From the NCBI GenBank assembly GCA_032718475.1, contig JAUCBJ010000906.1, positions 1-64,000 of the forward strand: a stretch of 64,000 nt of DNA, in the 5' to 3' direction. Both the position numbers and the translations under genes were made by a program. Shown piece after piece: positions 1-10,445 of this stretch (position 1 is the stretch's first letter; each line of letters opens with the position of its first letter). The DNA is from Nemertoderma westbladi. Its lineage: Eukaryota; Xenacoelomorpha; Nemertodermatida; Nemertodermatidae. Under the pieces are notes generated by a model. The model was not told the origin of the DNA. It made no database searches and saw nothing but the letters and a program-made list of their open reading frames with translations.

Positions 1-591
1 CTGGACACGAATAAAAATGTAAAACATAATAAAACAAGAACAGAGAGAGGAAAAAAATACTAATAGAGAAAAGGCCAAAGAAAGGGAAAACTGTAATTTA
101 TAAAAATAAATTATTTTAAGTGAAACGATGTTATTTTCAATGTAATGATTCGAGATATTTATCTTTTAGTTTTTTGAATTTGAATTTTTAATATCAGAGG
201 GCAGAGTGTTCCATATTTTAGGACCTGAAAATTTGAGTGATCGTTGGGTTTGCATTAGGCGCACACGGGGAAGAAAGAAGGTATTATGAGATGCAGAGCG
301 TGTATTATATGTGTGGATGGAGCTGGTTTGTTGAAACAAATTTTGTAGTGCGACGGTTTTAGTACCCTTTTGTATATCGTACATAAATTTTGAATTATAA
401 GATTAAATAATTTGTTTAATGGTAAGATTTTGAGGGATTTATATATAGGACCAGCATGAGATTGGAAGTGATTGAATGTGAGGGCACGGATTAACTTATT
501 TACCTGTATTTGAATCTTATTTGTATGACTATAGTATGTATTTCCCCAGAGCGGTAAACCGTAAAGTAAAAGATGGTGTATTAGTGCAAAG

Positions 592-1531
592 GATTCCCCA
601 TACTTGTTCCAATTTAAGCCTCATGCGAATTTAGTTCCAATGGAAACGAATTTAGTTCCTATTTTGGCGAATTTAGTTCCAATTTAGGCGAACTTAGTTC
701 CAATAACTAGAGAAAAACGAAAAGGAATTTAGTACCAATGGATGCGAATTTAGTTCCAATGGATGCGAATTTAGTTCCAATGGATGCGAATTTAGTTCCA
801 ATGCAAGCGTGTGTCGCGTGGGGCGAGCCACGTAGTTGACGAAGAATCTGTTTAATGACAATATTAGGTGGATGGTTAAATAATAATTGTAAATAACTAA
901 CCCAAAACGCCGAACCTCCAAACCCAAATAATCTTATCCCAAAGAAAGCCGAACCTCTTAACCCAAACTACGCCCAACCTCCTAACCCAAACAACGCCCA
1001 TCTGCCTAAACCGAAACAACTGGTAAATATTGTATTTGCTGTGAAAATGGCACAATGTGCATGACTTGAGTAGGCCTATATAATACTACAGACTCACTCA
1101 GTCAGTATCAGTATACTCGTGATTAATATATATTTCAAAATGGTGTAATTATACATTTAATTCATTAATAATAATTCGTTTTTTAAAAATGACAGAAGGG
1201 TATTAAAATTATTTACAATTATTGTTGACCCTGATCCACCCCAAATAGTGGCAATACGCAATAGGCTTCGCCTACTAAGTGGCTATCCCCACGATTGAAA
1301 CATTTGAACTAAGTTCGTACCCATTGGAACTAAATTCGCTTACATTGAAACTAAATTCGCATGCATTGGAACTAAGTTCGTTTTGATTTTCTGGGATTGG
1401 AACTAAGTTCGCCTCGATTGGAACTAAGTTCGCTTTGTAAAATTTATTTTGGAACTAAATTCGTTTCAATTGGAACTAAGTTCGCCTTTGAAAATGTGCG
1501 ATTGGAACTAAGTTCGTGCTACCGTGCAAAG
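592..1531. mobile_element. Foldback-like element with tandem-repeat arms and 8-bp TSD
   Basis: The left arm (about 629-808) holds repeats of GCGAATTTAGTTCCAAT, including three near-perfect 21-bp units at 739-800. The right arm (about 1295-1520) holds the same motif inverted, ATTGGAACTAAATTCGC, about nine times. The 8-mer GTGCAAAG occurs at 584-591 and 1524-1531 as a target duplication. Removing one copy plus the insert restores the LINE reading frame across the junction, which confirms an insertion. The interior (810-1290) has a diverged repeat around CCCAACCTCCTAACCC (897-1015) and no transposase. The structure recalls Drosophila FB elements, though terminal identity is weak. Confidence 0.75.
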
Positions 1532-1689
1532 TACAGTGTCCGTAGAATGGTAGTATGTATCTGAGTTGATAAAAAAAATGCCAGTTATTTTAGATATTTT
1601 TTTAAGTATGTAGTCACAGTGCGTTTAGTCGAGTCAAGTCGAGTCGAGTCTAGCAAAAAACCCTTCAATCTCTCTCTGTTTCAAATTTC

Positions 1690-1765
1690 ATGCTATTTCA
1701 TTAAAATTTGTAGAAAAATTTGGGGGGGGGGGGGTCCAGGTACCTCAATAACGACACTATATTCC
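1690..1765 (+). repeat. Poly(G)-centred dispersed repeat, copy 1
   Basis: A short segment with CATTAAAATTTGTAGAAAAA, a run of about 13 G, then TCCAGGTACCTCAATAACG. The reverse complement of about 43100-43190 has the same order with a longer homopolymer. The homopolymer is therefore part of a dispersed repeat and not only a local slippage tract. Confidence 0.6.
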
Positions 1766-2219
1766 AGGACATGGTGTACAGTAGTGATTTGTCTAAAAAG
1801 TAGTTAGCTACATCACTATCAATAGGAAATAGTTCTATTGAGCAGTTACCAAGCAACTTGTGTTATAATTAAGCAAACAAATAGCTCCATTATCAGAAAG
1901 AGCAATTATTGGGTATTGCAAAAATAGGTCATATGTTTGCATGAAATTTAATGTGTTCCGCAACATATATTTTTATAGACTTTTTTTTGGGCAATAACAA
2001 GATAATATAGAACCTAAAAAAATTGGTTTTGGTTGATTGCGAATTTCTTATGGGTTGACCCCCTTTTGTGGCTAGATTGACTGGACTAGTTTTCCAGTTT
2101 ATACTATTATCGATAAATAAACCCAAAAATTTTGTTGCAGATTTATTACGTAAGGATGTGGAGCGAATGTTAATAGAAGGATAAATTTTAGTTCTAGAAT
2201 TTTGAAATAATAAAAATTC

Positions 2220-2550
2220 TGTTTTTTTTCAAGTTAAGTGAGAGTTTGTTGTCGATCAGCCAGTTGTCCAAATTGTCTAGTTCTACATTAACTGTATTTA
2301 CGAGGGTAATTGGGTTTTTGTCAAAGTGAAGTAGGGTTGTGTCGTCTGCAAACAGTGTTGTCAGTAAAGAGGTGCAGTTCGGTAAGTCATTAATGTACAG
2401 TAAGAAGAGTGTTGGGCTCAGTATAGCACCCTGAGGAACTCCACAGGGAGCGCTGGCCGGGGAGGAAATGGTTCCGTCAATGGAGACAACATGTGATCTG
2501 TTTTGTAGAAAAGACCTGAGAAGTTTTAGAGGTTGTCCCCGTATCCTATA
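2220..2550 (-). pseudogene. Reverse transcriptase core fragment
   Basis: On the minus strand this stretch reads CGVPQGAILSPTLFLLYIND followed about 15 residues later by LFADDTTL, the RT motif B and the catalytic FADD box. After it comes DNWLIDNKLSLNLKK. This spacing is diagnostic of non-LTR RTs. It lies downstream of the linker at 3069-2650 and is part of the same decayed element. It has no start of its own. Confidence 0.85.
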
Positions 2551-2649
2551 AAACCCTTTGAATTTTTGATAAAGCGTGTTGTGTTGGTTGTCTCCTGGTT
2601 GTCGGTATCTGTTCGGCTAGCTGTGGGCCAATTGAAGCAAAGTGTTTAT

Positions 2650-3069
2650 TTAAAATGTTCGAGATAAATAATTTATTGGTACTACTGTATTCGAATTTTC
2701 ACATTTAATTTTAGTTGGGGCAGATTTTTTTTTGGATCGATGTAATGCTGTGTTAATAATTTTCCAAGTTTTTTTGCTGCTATTTTTATTTCGTTCAAAT
2801 TCATTCTCGTAATATTCTTTATCGGCTGTGCGGATTATTTTAGTTAATTTATTTCGATAACTTATATTCCAGTAATTTTGATTCAGACGGGTTTGAAAAA
2901 GATTGGCTATAAAGATTACTTTTTTAATGACACATTTTACTAAATTCGGGGTCATCCAGGGTTTTTTTGGTATACATTTTGGGTTGATTATTTTTTTAGC
3001 GAGGTGGAAGGTGCATATTGTTTCAAAATTTTTGTAAAAGGTAGAGAATTTTTCTTCATCAGTGTTCAA
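2650..3069 (-). pseudogene. LINE endonuclease-RT linker fragment
   Basis: A 139-codon open stretch containing KPWMTPNLVK near residue 36 and YYENEFERNKNSSKKTWKII near residues 84-103. The W-T/M-P-L followed by a lysine-rich, tryptophan-containing helix is the usual linker between the AP endonuclease and RT domains of CR1/Jockey-type LINEs. No endonuclease is visible upstream of 3069, so the element is 5'-truncated or was cut there. The sequence beyond (3070-3170) is not coding. Confidence 0.75.
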
Positions 3070-3170
3070 TGTTGTTCAATAACATGCCACTGTAACCTGC
3101 AACTTTCCCTAAATTGAGAATTTAACATTGAGGCGGGATATTAATTCGCCAAAGCGGATTTTGAGTCCAG

Positions 3171-3194
3171 TCCCCCCCCCCCCCCCCCCCCCCA
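3171..3194 (+). repeat. Poly(C) tract
   Basis: A run of over 20 C between GAGTCCAGT and AGTGTCTGTC. It is one of several G/C homopolymers of about 13-26 bp in this AT-rich window (also near 1721, 25261, 36733, 43127 and 60481). Exact lengths may be unreliable in an assembly. Confidence 0.9.
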
Positions 3195-3354
3195 GTGTCT
3201 GTCTCCGCCGGGCACTGGGTGGGGTGATGACAGAGAGTTTAAAAAACCTTCCAGTCCTCAGTTACGGTTAATCCAGTTTGCCCGTAGCGCCGCGATACCG
3301 AAAGTCGAGGTAGGCGCGGCCTTGATGGCGAGTTGTTTAATTCAAATTTCATTG

Positions 3355-4760
3355 AAGTAGGGGTAGGGGGTATAGAGGATTTTTTCGGTGACTACAATTA
3401 AAATCTGGGGCTGCTACCAACCTATTTTGTAGAGAATTTCATGCTAATAAAAAAAAATGCTTTACATTAGTGATTTAACTCAAGTATAAGGTGATTTAGG
3501 GTATTAAAACTAAATTTATATCTTGTAGGAATCAATGTAAACTGATATTTATGAGTTGAACCGCTTCTACAGGGGCTATGGAGCTGTTTTTAGTCTCATT
3601 AGAATCGCAATCATCGATTTAGTTGGGGTAGAAGTTGTTGAAACAAGTTTTTTCGTAATATTTTGGCAATTTTTAACTAATTTTGGCTCAAAAGTGTTAT
3701 TTTTCTTGATTTAGCAGTGTTGTATCTAATATGACTTATGTTAGTCACAGAGTATATGTTGGGCTCATTCCAACCGCAATCATTGATTTAGTGAGTATAA
3801 AGGTGCTTGTGGCTTGGTTAAATATAATAGTAATGACCTTTGGCCAATTTCGCCAAATATTTGGCTCAGAAATATTTATGTCAGGGATATTAGAAACATG
3901 GTCGGCGTCGTTGCTGAAGTCTCTGTCTTCATCCACGCTTCAGCAAAAAGACTCCAGCTCCAACACGCCATCTCATCATTAGATATTTTAGCAGGAAGGA
4001 AGAAGAAGTTGACAATTTGCCAGACACGGTGGGTCGAGCAGCATGAGTGTCTGTCAACATTTGTTGTATTGTTGGAGCCAATAGTGGAAACATTGGAAAG
4101 GATCCAGCAAGAAGGGAGCCCCCCGCTGCTGTGATGAACCCCTCATTCCTGGTGTCATTAGCTATCGCGATGGAGAATTCCCTACAGGTATTGCCAATCA
4201 GCAAAGCCCTCCAGACCCCTGAAATTAATATGGGCATCGCAGTTCGCTGCACAGAACACCTTGTGAAAGACTTCGGCCACTTGCAGGAAGATGATACCTT
4301 CTTCCAAGAACTTATTGTGAAAGCGGAGAAGATGGGGAGATCACAGTCCCATGTGTGACCAAACACTAGTAACATCGAGGGAATGCACCGGCAATGACCA
4401 TACATGACCATTTGGTTTCAAGCGGAACTTGTTCCTCCCTTTCCTGGACCACCTCTTTGCTGAACTCCACAATCGATTTCTCTCCAGTATGCTGTCCTTC
4501 AACGTCACTATCACAGCTTATCCCATTACTTTCCACGCCGACTTCCAAAGACGCCATAATTAAGGTTGCTGCTTTGTTTGAAGATGACCTCCCTGGGATG
4601 CTAAGTGAATTACATTAGTTTTAATACCCTGAATCACCTTATACTTGAGTTAAATCACTAATGTAGGGCATTTATGTAATCAGCATAAAATTCTCTACAA
4701 AATAGGTTGGTAGCCCCAATGTTTCTTGGATATGACTTTATACCCCCTACCCCTACATTA
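3355..4760. mobile_element. Long-TIR DNA transposon carrying hAT-like transposase remains
   Basis: The left end (3357-3510) and the reverse complement of the right end (about 4610-4757) match over about 150 bp: GTAGGGGTAGGGGGTATA, then CTACCAACCTATTTTGTAGA, then a shared block through TTAACTCAAGTATAAGG to AGGGTATTAAAAC. No clear target duplication is visible. The interior contains the hAT-like pseudogene. hAT elements usually have short TIRs, so arms this long are odd. The host of these termini could be another superfamily that captured hAT sequence. Confidence 0.7.
3900..4618 (+). pseudogene. hAT-like (ZMYM/DUF4371-type) transposase remnant
   Basis: Three frames together carry the C-terminal half of a hAT-type transposase. 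The first (to 4134) has TICQTRWVEQHE and VVLLEPIVETLERIQ. The second (about 4128-4360) has SFLVSLAIAMENSLQVLPIS, AVRCTEHLVKDF and ELIVKAEKMG. The third, near 4410-4560, has NLFLPFLDHLFAELHNRF. TRW-E-RH/QH followed by a long helical stretch and the F-PFLDHL-EL motif is typical of the P52rIPK/ZMYM6-like hAT group. At least two frameshifts and several stops make it non-functional. The N-terminal zinc finger and first catalytic Asp are not visible. Confidence 0.7.
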
Positions 4761-5294
4761 TGCTGGGTAGTACACCAATAACTGGTCCAGTAGGCCTGGT
4801 CGTTAATAAAACTGTAAAGGTGTAAACAGGTCACCTGACAGCCTGATATATCCTGCAGTCTCCTAGCAACCCACTGATATCAAGCCTAATAATTATGGAT
4901 AAATAAATTTATTCTATCTGCAAGACAGCTACACTGGTGCTGCACGAAGGCCCACACAAATTCTACTTAGAAAATTTGTAAACTTTTGACAGACTATTTG
5001 TGTACCATTTGTTACATTTCATCGAGGATTGATCGAGTTATTAACGTTCAAAAATGGACACGACAGAACGACAGGTTGATTAATGGTACCCCACCCATAC
5101 ACTACGGCTCACCTTACTTCGTGGCTTGCCCCACACATGGAATATAAAATTGTGTAAGGATCTTAACATACACAACCCAGGAAGGAACATGGAAAAAACA
5201 TAAACATTAGACATGGAACATGAGGTCTCATTATAGCTAACATGTGTCATAGTGTTAGACAAACATGAAGGCTCCTGATACAAGATAATTTGTG

Positions 5295-5440
5295 TTAGTT
5301 GACAAGAAGGCTCGTGTTTAGACAAAAGGGTTCGTATTTGTTGACAAGAAGGCTCGTGTTTAGACAAAAGGGCTCGTGTTAGTTGACAAGAAGGCTCGAG
5401 TTTAGACAAAAGGGTTCATATTTGTTGACAAATGCTTCTT
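5295..5440 (+). repeat. 42-bp minisatellite, about 3.5 copies
   Basis: The unit begins GTTGACAAGAAGGCTCGTG and continues TTTAGACAAAAGGGTTCGTA. Three nearly complete copies start at about 5297, 5339 and 5381, followed by partial GTTGACA copies. It lies just downstream of the visible SLC18B1-like exon. Minus-strand ORFs across it are repeat-generated. Confidence 0.8.
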
Positions 5441-5506
5441 GTAGTTGACAGGAGTTATTTTCATGTTAATTTCACTGCAAATTAAAAACATTTTTTTTAA
5501 ATTTAC

Positions 5507-6313
5507 CTGCTAAACCAAGTAATCCACATCCAACAACAACAACCCACAATTCTTTTGAAAATCCAGGGATCACTTCAGTTGGGCCAAGTAATTGCAACGA
5601 AACAATGAGAAACAGGCAACCGATGACACTAATTATCATAGGATTAACTCGTGGACATCCTTGCAACACTGCGCTAAGTGAGATTCCGCAGACAAAGACC
5701 GCAACTGGAGTTATGAGGAAGATAAGGCCAATGGCACTGACTCCAAGGCCATAGTTATCAACAAGGTGAACGCTCAATGTAGCCTCATAAAACCCAAAAG
5801 ATGTAGCTATACACAATTGCAATAGAGCACATAGAAGGCTAAACTTGTTGTTTAGCATTTGGAGAATAGTAATATTTCGTTTTATTGATTCCACTGATAT
5901 TGAAGGAAGGGTTAATGAGTTTATCACAGAAAATACTACCGAGAGACCTCCCACTGTTGCAAATGGTAAGTAAAACCCACCAGCATCATAGAGCAAGCCC
6001 CCGATAGCTGGTCCCACCGAAAGTCCAACAGCAAAGGCATTCTGACTTATCCCTACCATAAGAATTCGTTTATCCTTGAATATTTGAGAGACCATTACAT
6101 GTATTGACATTGATGTCATGGCAAAGCCCATTGCTTCAATAATCCGTAGGGTAAAACAAAGTACAATATATGGAGTTCCAGCTGGGGATCCATCCAGTAT
6201 ACCAAACAGAATCATACAGGAAGCAGCAACTGCTGCACCACCACAAAGACTTCTCTTGAATCCGACTTCTGCCAGTCGTTCCGCCATTACGAGATAAGTG
6301 ACGATACGAACTC
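5507..6313 (-). CDS. SLC18B1-like MFS transporter, internal exon (about 269 aa)
   Basis: An 807-bp exon coding for most of a major-facilitator transporter. On the minus strand it is preceded by acceptor TTTATAG at 6314-6320 and ends in CAG with donor GTAAAT from 5506. Phases fit the upstream exon: one base of a split Gly codon is supplied by the exon ending at 7155. Motifs include RIIEAMGFAMTSMSIHVM, the antiporter-type GLSVGPAIGGLLYDAGGFYL (TM5 motif C), then several hydrophobic helices ending PGFSKELWVVVVGCGLLGLA. Family knowledge: SLC18B1 is a vesicular polyamine transporter related to VMAT and VAChT; substrate here is inferred from similarity only. The last helices should be in a further minus-strand exon, which I do not find before the window start. 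Confidence 0.8.
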
Positions 6314-6985
6314 CTATAAATATATTGAAATACTGTAAAAAGTAAACGTTGAATGCCGGGTCTAACAAACAGGTGTCTTAAGGCTACTGACTAGTATTGT
6401 AGGACATACCAGTAGTAGTCACAAATAAATTTAGTAAGGCAAGGGAGATAAAGAATAGAGGAAATAAAAAACAGCACAACAAGAAAATATTTTCAAAAAA
6501 GGTTAAAGATATACCGATAAAAAAAAGACCACAGAACAGAACCAAAAAAGTGGCAAATAGTGATTGTAGACAGACTGTATAAAACTATCTGGGGTTAATT
6601 ATAAAGGAGTCAATAAGAATTTGAAAAAAGGATATATACAGAGGATATATAAAGGCTAGCGGTTACCAAGTTTTCAAATTGAGATTGCCTATATCATAAT
6701 ATATTCGAGATGTCTGTGCGAAAATTTGGCACAAGATAAGCAAGCTTGTGCCTTAAATAAATGTGGGTAAAAAAATATAAACTTTTTTAACATTTCTTTG
6801 GAGTCTCCAATTTAAACCAGTTTTCCCAAATTCAACCGAGTTTTAACAAAAAATACACTTCTTATTCAATTTTTTCTAGGCAAACAACTTTTTCCCACCA
6901 GCCAATTTGGGTTTTTCACCTGCCAATATACAAAAAAGCTGAAACATATTATGTTACAGTATATAGTTGTAAATAATGATTTAAA

Positions 6986-7155
6986 CTGCATATATACCAA
7001 ATAGTATCCCAACTAAAGAGGTTGATTTACCTGCATATATATCAAAGAGTATAACAACTAAAGAGGTTGATTTACCTGCTAATATACCAAGAGTATACCG
7101 TCTAAAGACGTTGATTTACCTGCATATTATATACGACTAAAGAGGTTGATTTACC
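6986..7155 (-). repeat. Tandem duplication of exon end plus splice donor
   Basis: Units of 45, 45, 44 and 35 bp start at 6986, 7031, 7076 and 7120 and repeat the last bases of the SLC18B1-like exon plus the first intron bases. Read on the minus strand, each begins GTAAATCAAC and ends in AG, and the CAG-GTAAAT donor recurs at 7155, 7120, 7076 and 7031. The 44- and 35-bp units break frame; the 45-bp units would add 15 residues each. Confidence 0.8.
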
Positions 7156-7296
7156 TGCATATATACCAAAGAGTATACCAACTAAAGACTCCGAAAAGCC
7201 CTTTTTTATAGCCCGAGGAGGAAAAAATGCAGCTGGTAAAGCGTAGCCTGCAGCCGATAACATTTGTTGAAACAATAGCGTAATCATATTTAACAT
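7155..7296 (-). CDS. SLC18B1-like MFS transporter, upstream exon (TM1 region)
   Basis: This exon encodes a first transmembrane helix and following loop: LLFQQMLSAAGYALPAAFFP then KKGFSESLVGILFGIYAG. PFFP-x-A-x-KKG followed by VG-IFG-YA is characteristic of the SLC18B1/VMAT N-terminus. It is preceded by a pyrimidine-rich acceptor, CCTTTCTTTAG, ending at 7297, and ends CAG with donor GTAAAT at 7154. The phase joins the exon at 6313. The exon opens with an ATG (7296-7294) directly after the acceptor, so it could be the first coding exon or an internal one. No earlier coding exon was recognised between 7300 and 8460. Confidence 0.7.
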
Positions 7297-7299
7297 CTA

Positions 7300-8460
7300 A
7301 AGAAAGGTATAAATTTAATTTAATAAAAATTATAGTTTTCAAAAAAACAATGTTTGATCTTTATTAGTGGTCAATAATAAAATAACACAAAAAATGCTGT
7401 ATAACACCAATCACTCTTTTCCACACATTCATGCAATATTAACTCCGTAGTTTATCTTAATATTTCATCAATGTGTGAGGGTTCACTATTAGGGTGTAGT
7501 GTCAATTACGAAATTTGTTACTAATTTTTTACCATTAAATGCATAGAAAAATTGATATTATTGGCTGTTCTGTCGATGTGGTTATCAGATATGGCTGATT
7601 TTTTGCAAATAGTAGCAAATCGGGAACATACAATAGTCATATACATAATTGTATATTATAGTGCTGGCATATTGCCTGTCTGACTGTCTGTCTGTCAAAA
7701 TACAAAAATATGCCATTTACACCCCTGACGCATTGTCAAATTTGGCTGATTCATGGTCTATGCCTCCCGCTATTACATTGCCAAAAACGTTAACAAATCT
7801 CATTTTCTATTATTTCGAAACCACTCAACTGACAGTCTGTATGTCCATGTGAATGGCAGCCTTAAAAATAATTATTTAAAAAATACAAATAATATGTTAC
7901 TATAATTTACCAGAACTTAAAAATGTCCTATATTACAAACAAGTATTTATATTACAAAAAATTACTAAAGTCTACTGACATTCGAACATCAAACTCTAGG
8001 TTGTAGTTCAAACGCAGTACACAATGAGCTAGTGAGACTACAGGTAAAGTATTGAAGTAATTATGTATACTAGCAAATATGGTTAAAAATTTGGTTTCTC
8101 TTAAATGGAAATTTATTGTTATTGTATATTCTATGTATATTATTCTGTTATTTTTCTGATATTTTTCTGACATTTTATGGAGCATCCTGGAAACCCCCGA
8201 TAACAGTGGAAAATGAAATATGTAACATTATACAGTAAAATTTAAAATCTTCTCTCTCTCTCTCTCTCGATGTGATTATAACACATATTAACACGTTGTG
8301 GGGTCTTCGAGCAGCACGTGTTCAAATGTTCAATGAAAGCACCTGTACGTTGAGTATGTAAGCTACTATAGAGTAATATACTTAAATTCAAGCTAACCAA
8401 TTATAGCACAAACAAATTATAATAACTGAATAAAACATATGTAAATTTATTTATATATAT
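7300..8460. other. No gene recognised; simple repeats only
   Basis: AT-rich intergenic or intronic DNA. It contains a (TC)n tract near 8250-8268 and a short (TA)n run at 8455-8467 abutting the next LINE. Any 5' exon of the transporter should lie on this side but is not evident. Confidence 0.6.
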
Positions 8461-8467
8461 ATATATA

Positions 8468-10162
8468 GCTCAGGCTGGGTACGACCTCAAAAACTTTTGG
8501 AATTTAACCAAGGTTAAGCGCACTCTTTCGGCACCCCAACAGGTCTGTGCTGAAGACTGGTCCTCACATTTCAACTCCCTACTAACCCGGGATGTCGACA
8601 CAAAACTTCCTGATTTACCTAGCCAGCCAGTCCCGGATCTGGATCGTCCAATCGAAGTAGTGGAGGTGACTTCTGCCATTCACTCGCAGAAGAACCATAA
8701 GGCTGCTGGTCCCGATGGTGTTTCGAATGAATCGCTAAAGTTTGGCTTTGGCATCATCCTTCCTATCCTCCTCATCTTATTTTCTAGATGTTTCTCCGCT
8801 GCAGTCTGCCCAATTGTCTGGCTGACCTCGTATTTATTGCCCCTGCACAAGGGGAAGGGGCCTAAGAGCTCTCCTAACTCTTACCACGGCATTGCCTTAC
8901 TATCCTGTCTACTATAGGCTTATACTATAATCCTTTTCAACAGACTATATACCTGGGCAGAATCCGCCAGATTCCTCCCAGACTGCCAGTTTGGGTTTCG
9001 GAAAGGAAGCCCAACAATCCAGGCAGCCACAAGTCTAATCTCCCAGATACAGCAGGCCCTGAGTACACCACGGGGCAACAAATACTGTGTTTTCGTGGAT
9101 TTTACTAAGGCGTTCGATTCCGTTAATAGAAAGAAACTTTGTTTCAAGCTGTCCAAGTTGGGGGTGAGCCGGGCTTTTATCGCTGCCCTGTGGGCATTAT
9201 CAGCCACCAACTTCGTTTGTATCTGTCTATGGTTATACATTTTGGACCCGATAACTCAATCCATTGGTGTGATCCAAGGGGACAAGCTTTTTCCTTTGCT
9301 TTTTAGTTTGTTCCTAGCCAATCTTCCAACTGTTTTAGCCGCAGCATGTAGTGGCCTATTACTATTTATGTACGCAGATGACGTCGCCATTGTTGGAAAC
9401 ACGATCGCCAAAGTCCAGGCTGGTCTCGACACTTGATCGGACTACTGTAAAGAAAACGACATCATCGTTAATGAGAAGAAAACCAAAGCCATCAAATTCT
9501 GCCGTGGGGGTCGTCTCTGCCGCTCGGACAAACTCACTTACTGCGGCTCACCTATTGAGTTCGTAAACTCCTTTGAGTAACTCGGAGTAGTGCTCACACC
9601 CACAGTTTGTTCTTTGTGGCACTACAGTCATCTATATAAACGCGGCATCTCTGCCTGCATCCGCCTGGCGACTACAATTAATTTTAATTTAATCTCGATA
9701 ACATCAGCAAGGCGCCTATGGCACCAGGTAATTGCCCCTTCCACAACCTACGGATGTTGTGTGTATGGCATTAATGCTGACGATGCCCATAATTTAGAAC
9801 ATGTAGTGAAACTCCGTGCTTTCTTCTGGAAACTTTGGTGCGGGATCAGCAAGTACTCCAGCTCCACAGCTATACAAAATGCTGTGGATAACCCACCGGA
9901 CTGGAGCGATCCTTCATTACTTTCACATCCAAAACTGACTGGCATCAGGCGTCGAGCAGTTGCCCAGTTCATCAGTAATGGGTCGCACCACAAGTTCTGC
10001 CGGGACAAAAAGTGTTGGAAGGCGACACCCGCATGCATCTGTCTTTTCTGTGGGGATGCGGCTACAGAGTTGGACCACGCAGTCCACTGCACAGGTCTTC
10101 CCTCTCTCCCAAACATCCTTAAAAAGGCGCTGGCCCTTTACATCTCGAAACGCCCTGGCTAA
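8468..10162 (+). pseudogene. LINE reverse transcriptase, three in-frame stops
   Basis: In frame 2 the product shows NHKAAGPDGVSNE (about 8690), SYHGIALLSCL, FGFRKGSPTIQA (about 8992), the motif A catalytic Asp in FVDFTKAFDSVNRKK (about 9092-9136), motif B region GVIQGDKLFPLLFSLFLANL, catalytic YADD (9371-9382), and a C-terminal zinc-knuckle-like CICLFCGDAATELDHAVHC (about 10040-10092). Stops are TAG 8915-8917, TGA 9434-9436 and TAA 9578-9580. The TGA and TAA sit where Trp (LDT-W-SDYC) and Tyr (FE-Y-LGVV) are expected. The endonuclease half is absent. The C-terminal knuckle points to an R1/CR1-like branch, not resolved here. Confidence 0.85.
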
Positions 10163-10275
10163 CTCATCATTTTTAACATGTTTTAATAGTCTGAATTAAT
10201 TTTTACTTATCTATTTATTCTTAGTTTTACTGTAAATTATGTACGTTTTATTGCTCCAAAATGGATTGGATTAAA
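8468..10275 (+). mobile_element. 5'-truncated non-LTR retrotransposon with RT and C-terminal CCHC
   Basis: One reading frame stays meaningful from 8468 to 10162, followed by about 110 bp of 3' UTR to about 10275. It starts abruptly after a (TA)n run, the usual appearance of a 5'-truncated LINE. Only three nonsense codons interrupt it, with no frameshift seen, so it is a fairly recent casualty. Confidence 0.85.
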
Positions 10276-10284
10276 GAAACAATA

Positions 10285-10445
10285 TTCATTAAATAGAATA
10301 TAATAGCCTCGCGCAGTTTCAGGCGCATACCATGCAAAATTTGAACGCCCATATCTCAGCTATTTTTCAACGAAATTCAAATTGTGTTACATATTTGGAA
10401 TCCTTGCAGGGCCAGCTTTACATTGGTACAAACAAACAGCTATAC
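10285..10445 (-). repeat. Dispersed repeat family R1, copy 1
   Basis: It starts directly after the LINE 3' end. In minus orientation it shares AAGGATTCCAAATATGT, CAATTTGAATTTCGTTGAAA, AATAGCTGAGATATGGGC and terminal TATTCTATTTAATGAA with copies at 41915-42045, 61395-61535 and 61655-61800. It has no coding capacity. It is probably a MITE or a LINE/SINE 3' end. Confidence 0.7.

Larger units (their letters stand above)
166..3069 (-). mobile_element. Decayed non-LTR retrotransposon (CR1/Jockey-like), RT region, interrupted
   Basis: Reading the minus strand from 3069 downwards gives successive pieces of a LINE polyprotein: the basic EN-RT linker (3069-2650), the RT core (about 2550-2220), a stretch ending FLGLFIDNSINW (about 2200-2090), KKISKITGIFF (about 1620-1575), LYFALIHHLLLYGLPLWG (about 1550-1532, resuming near 590), and the RT C-terminus (384-166) with NTRSASHNTF and GPKIWNTLPSDI. 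The order is correct for one element. It is broken by the foldback-like insertion at 592-1531, frameshifts near 1570 and 390, and about 470 bp of extra DNA at 1620-2090. It is inactive. CR1/Jockey assignment rests on motif style only. Confidence 0.85.

Noticed and set aside
5080-5409. 109-codon minus-strand ORF as the missing transporter C-terminus
   Set aside because: It runs through the 42-bp minisatellite and has no transmembrane pattern or MFS motif.
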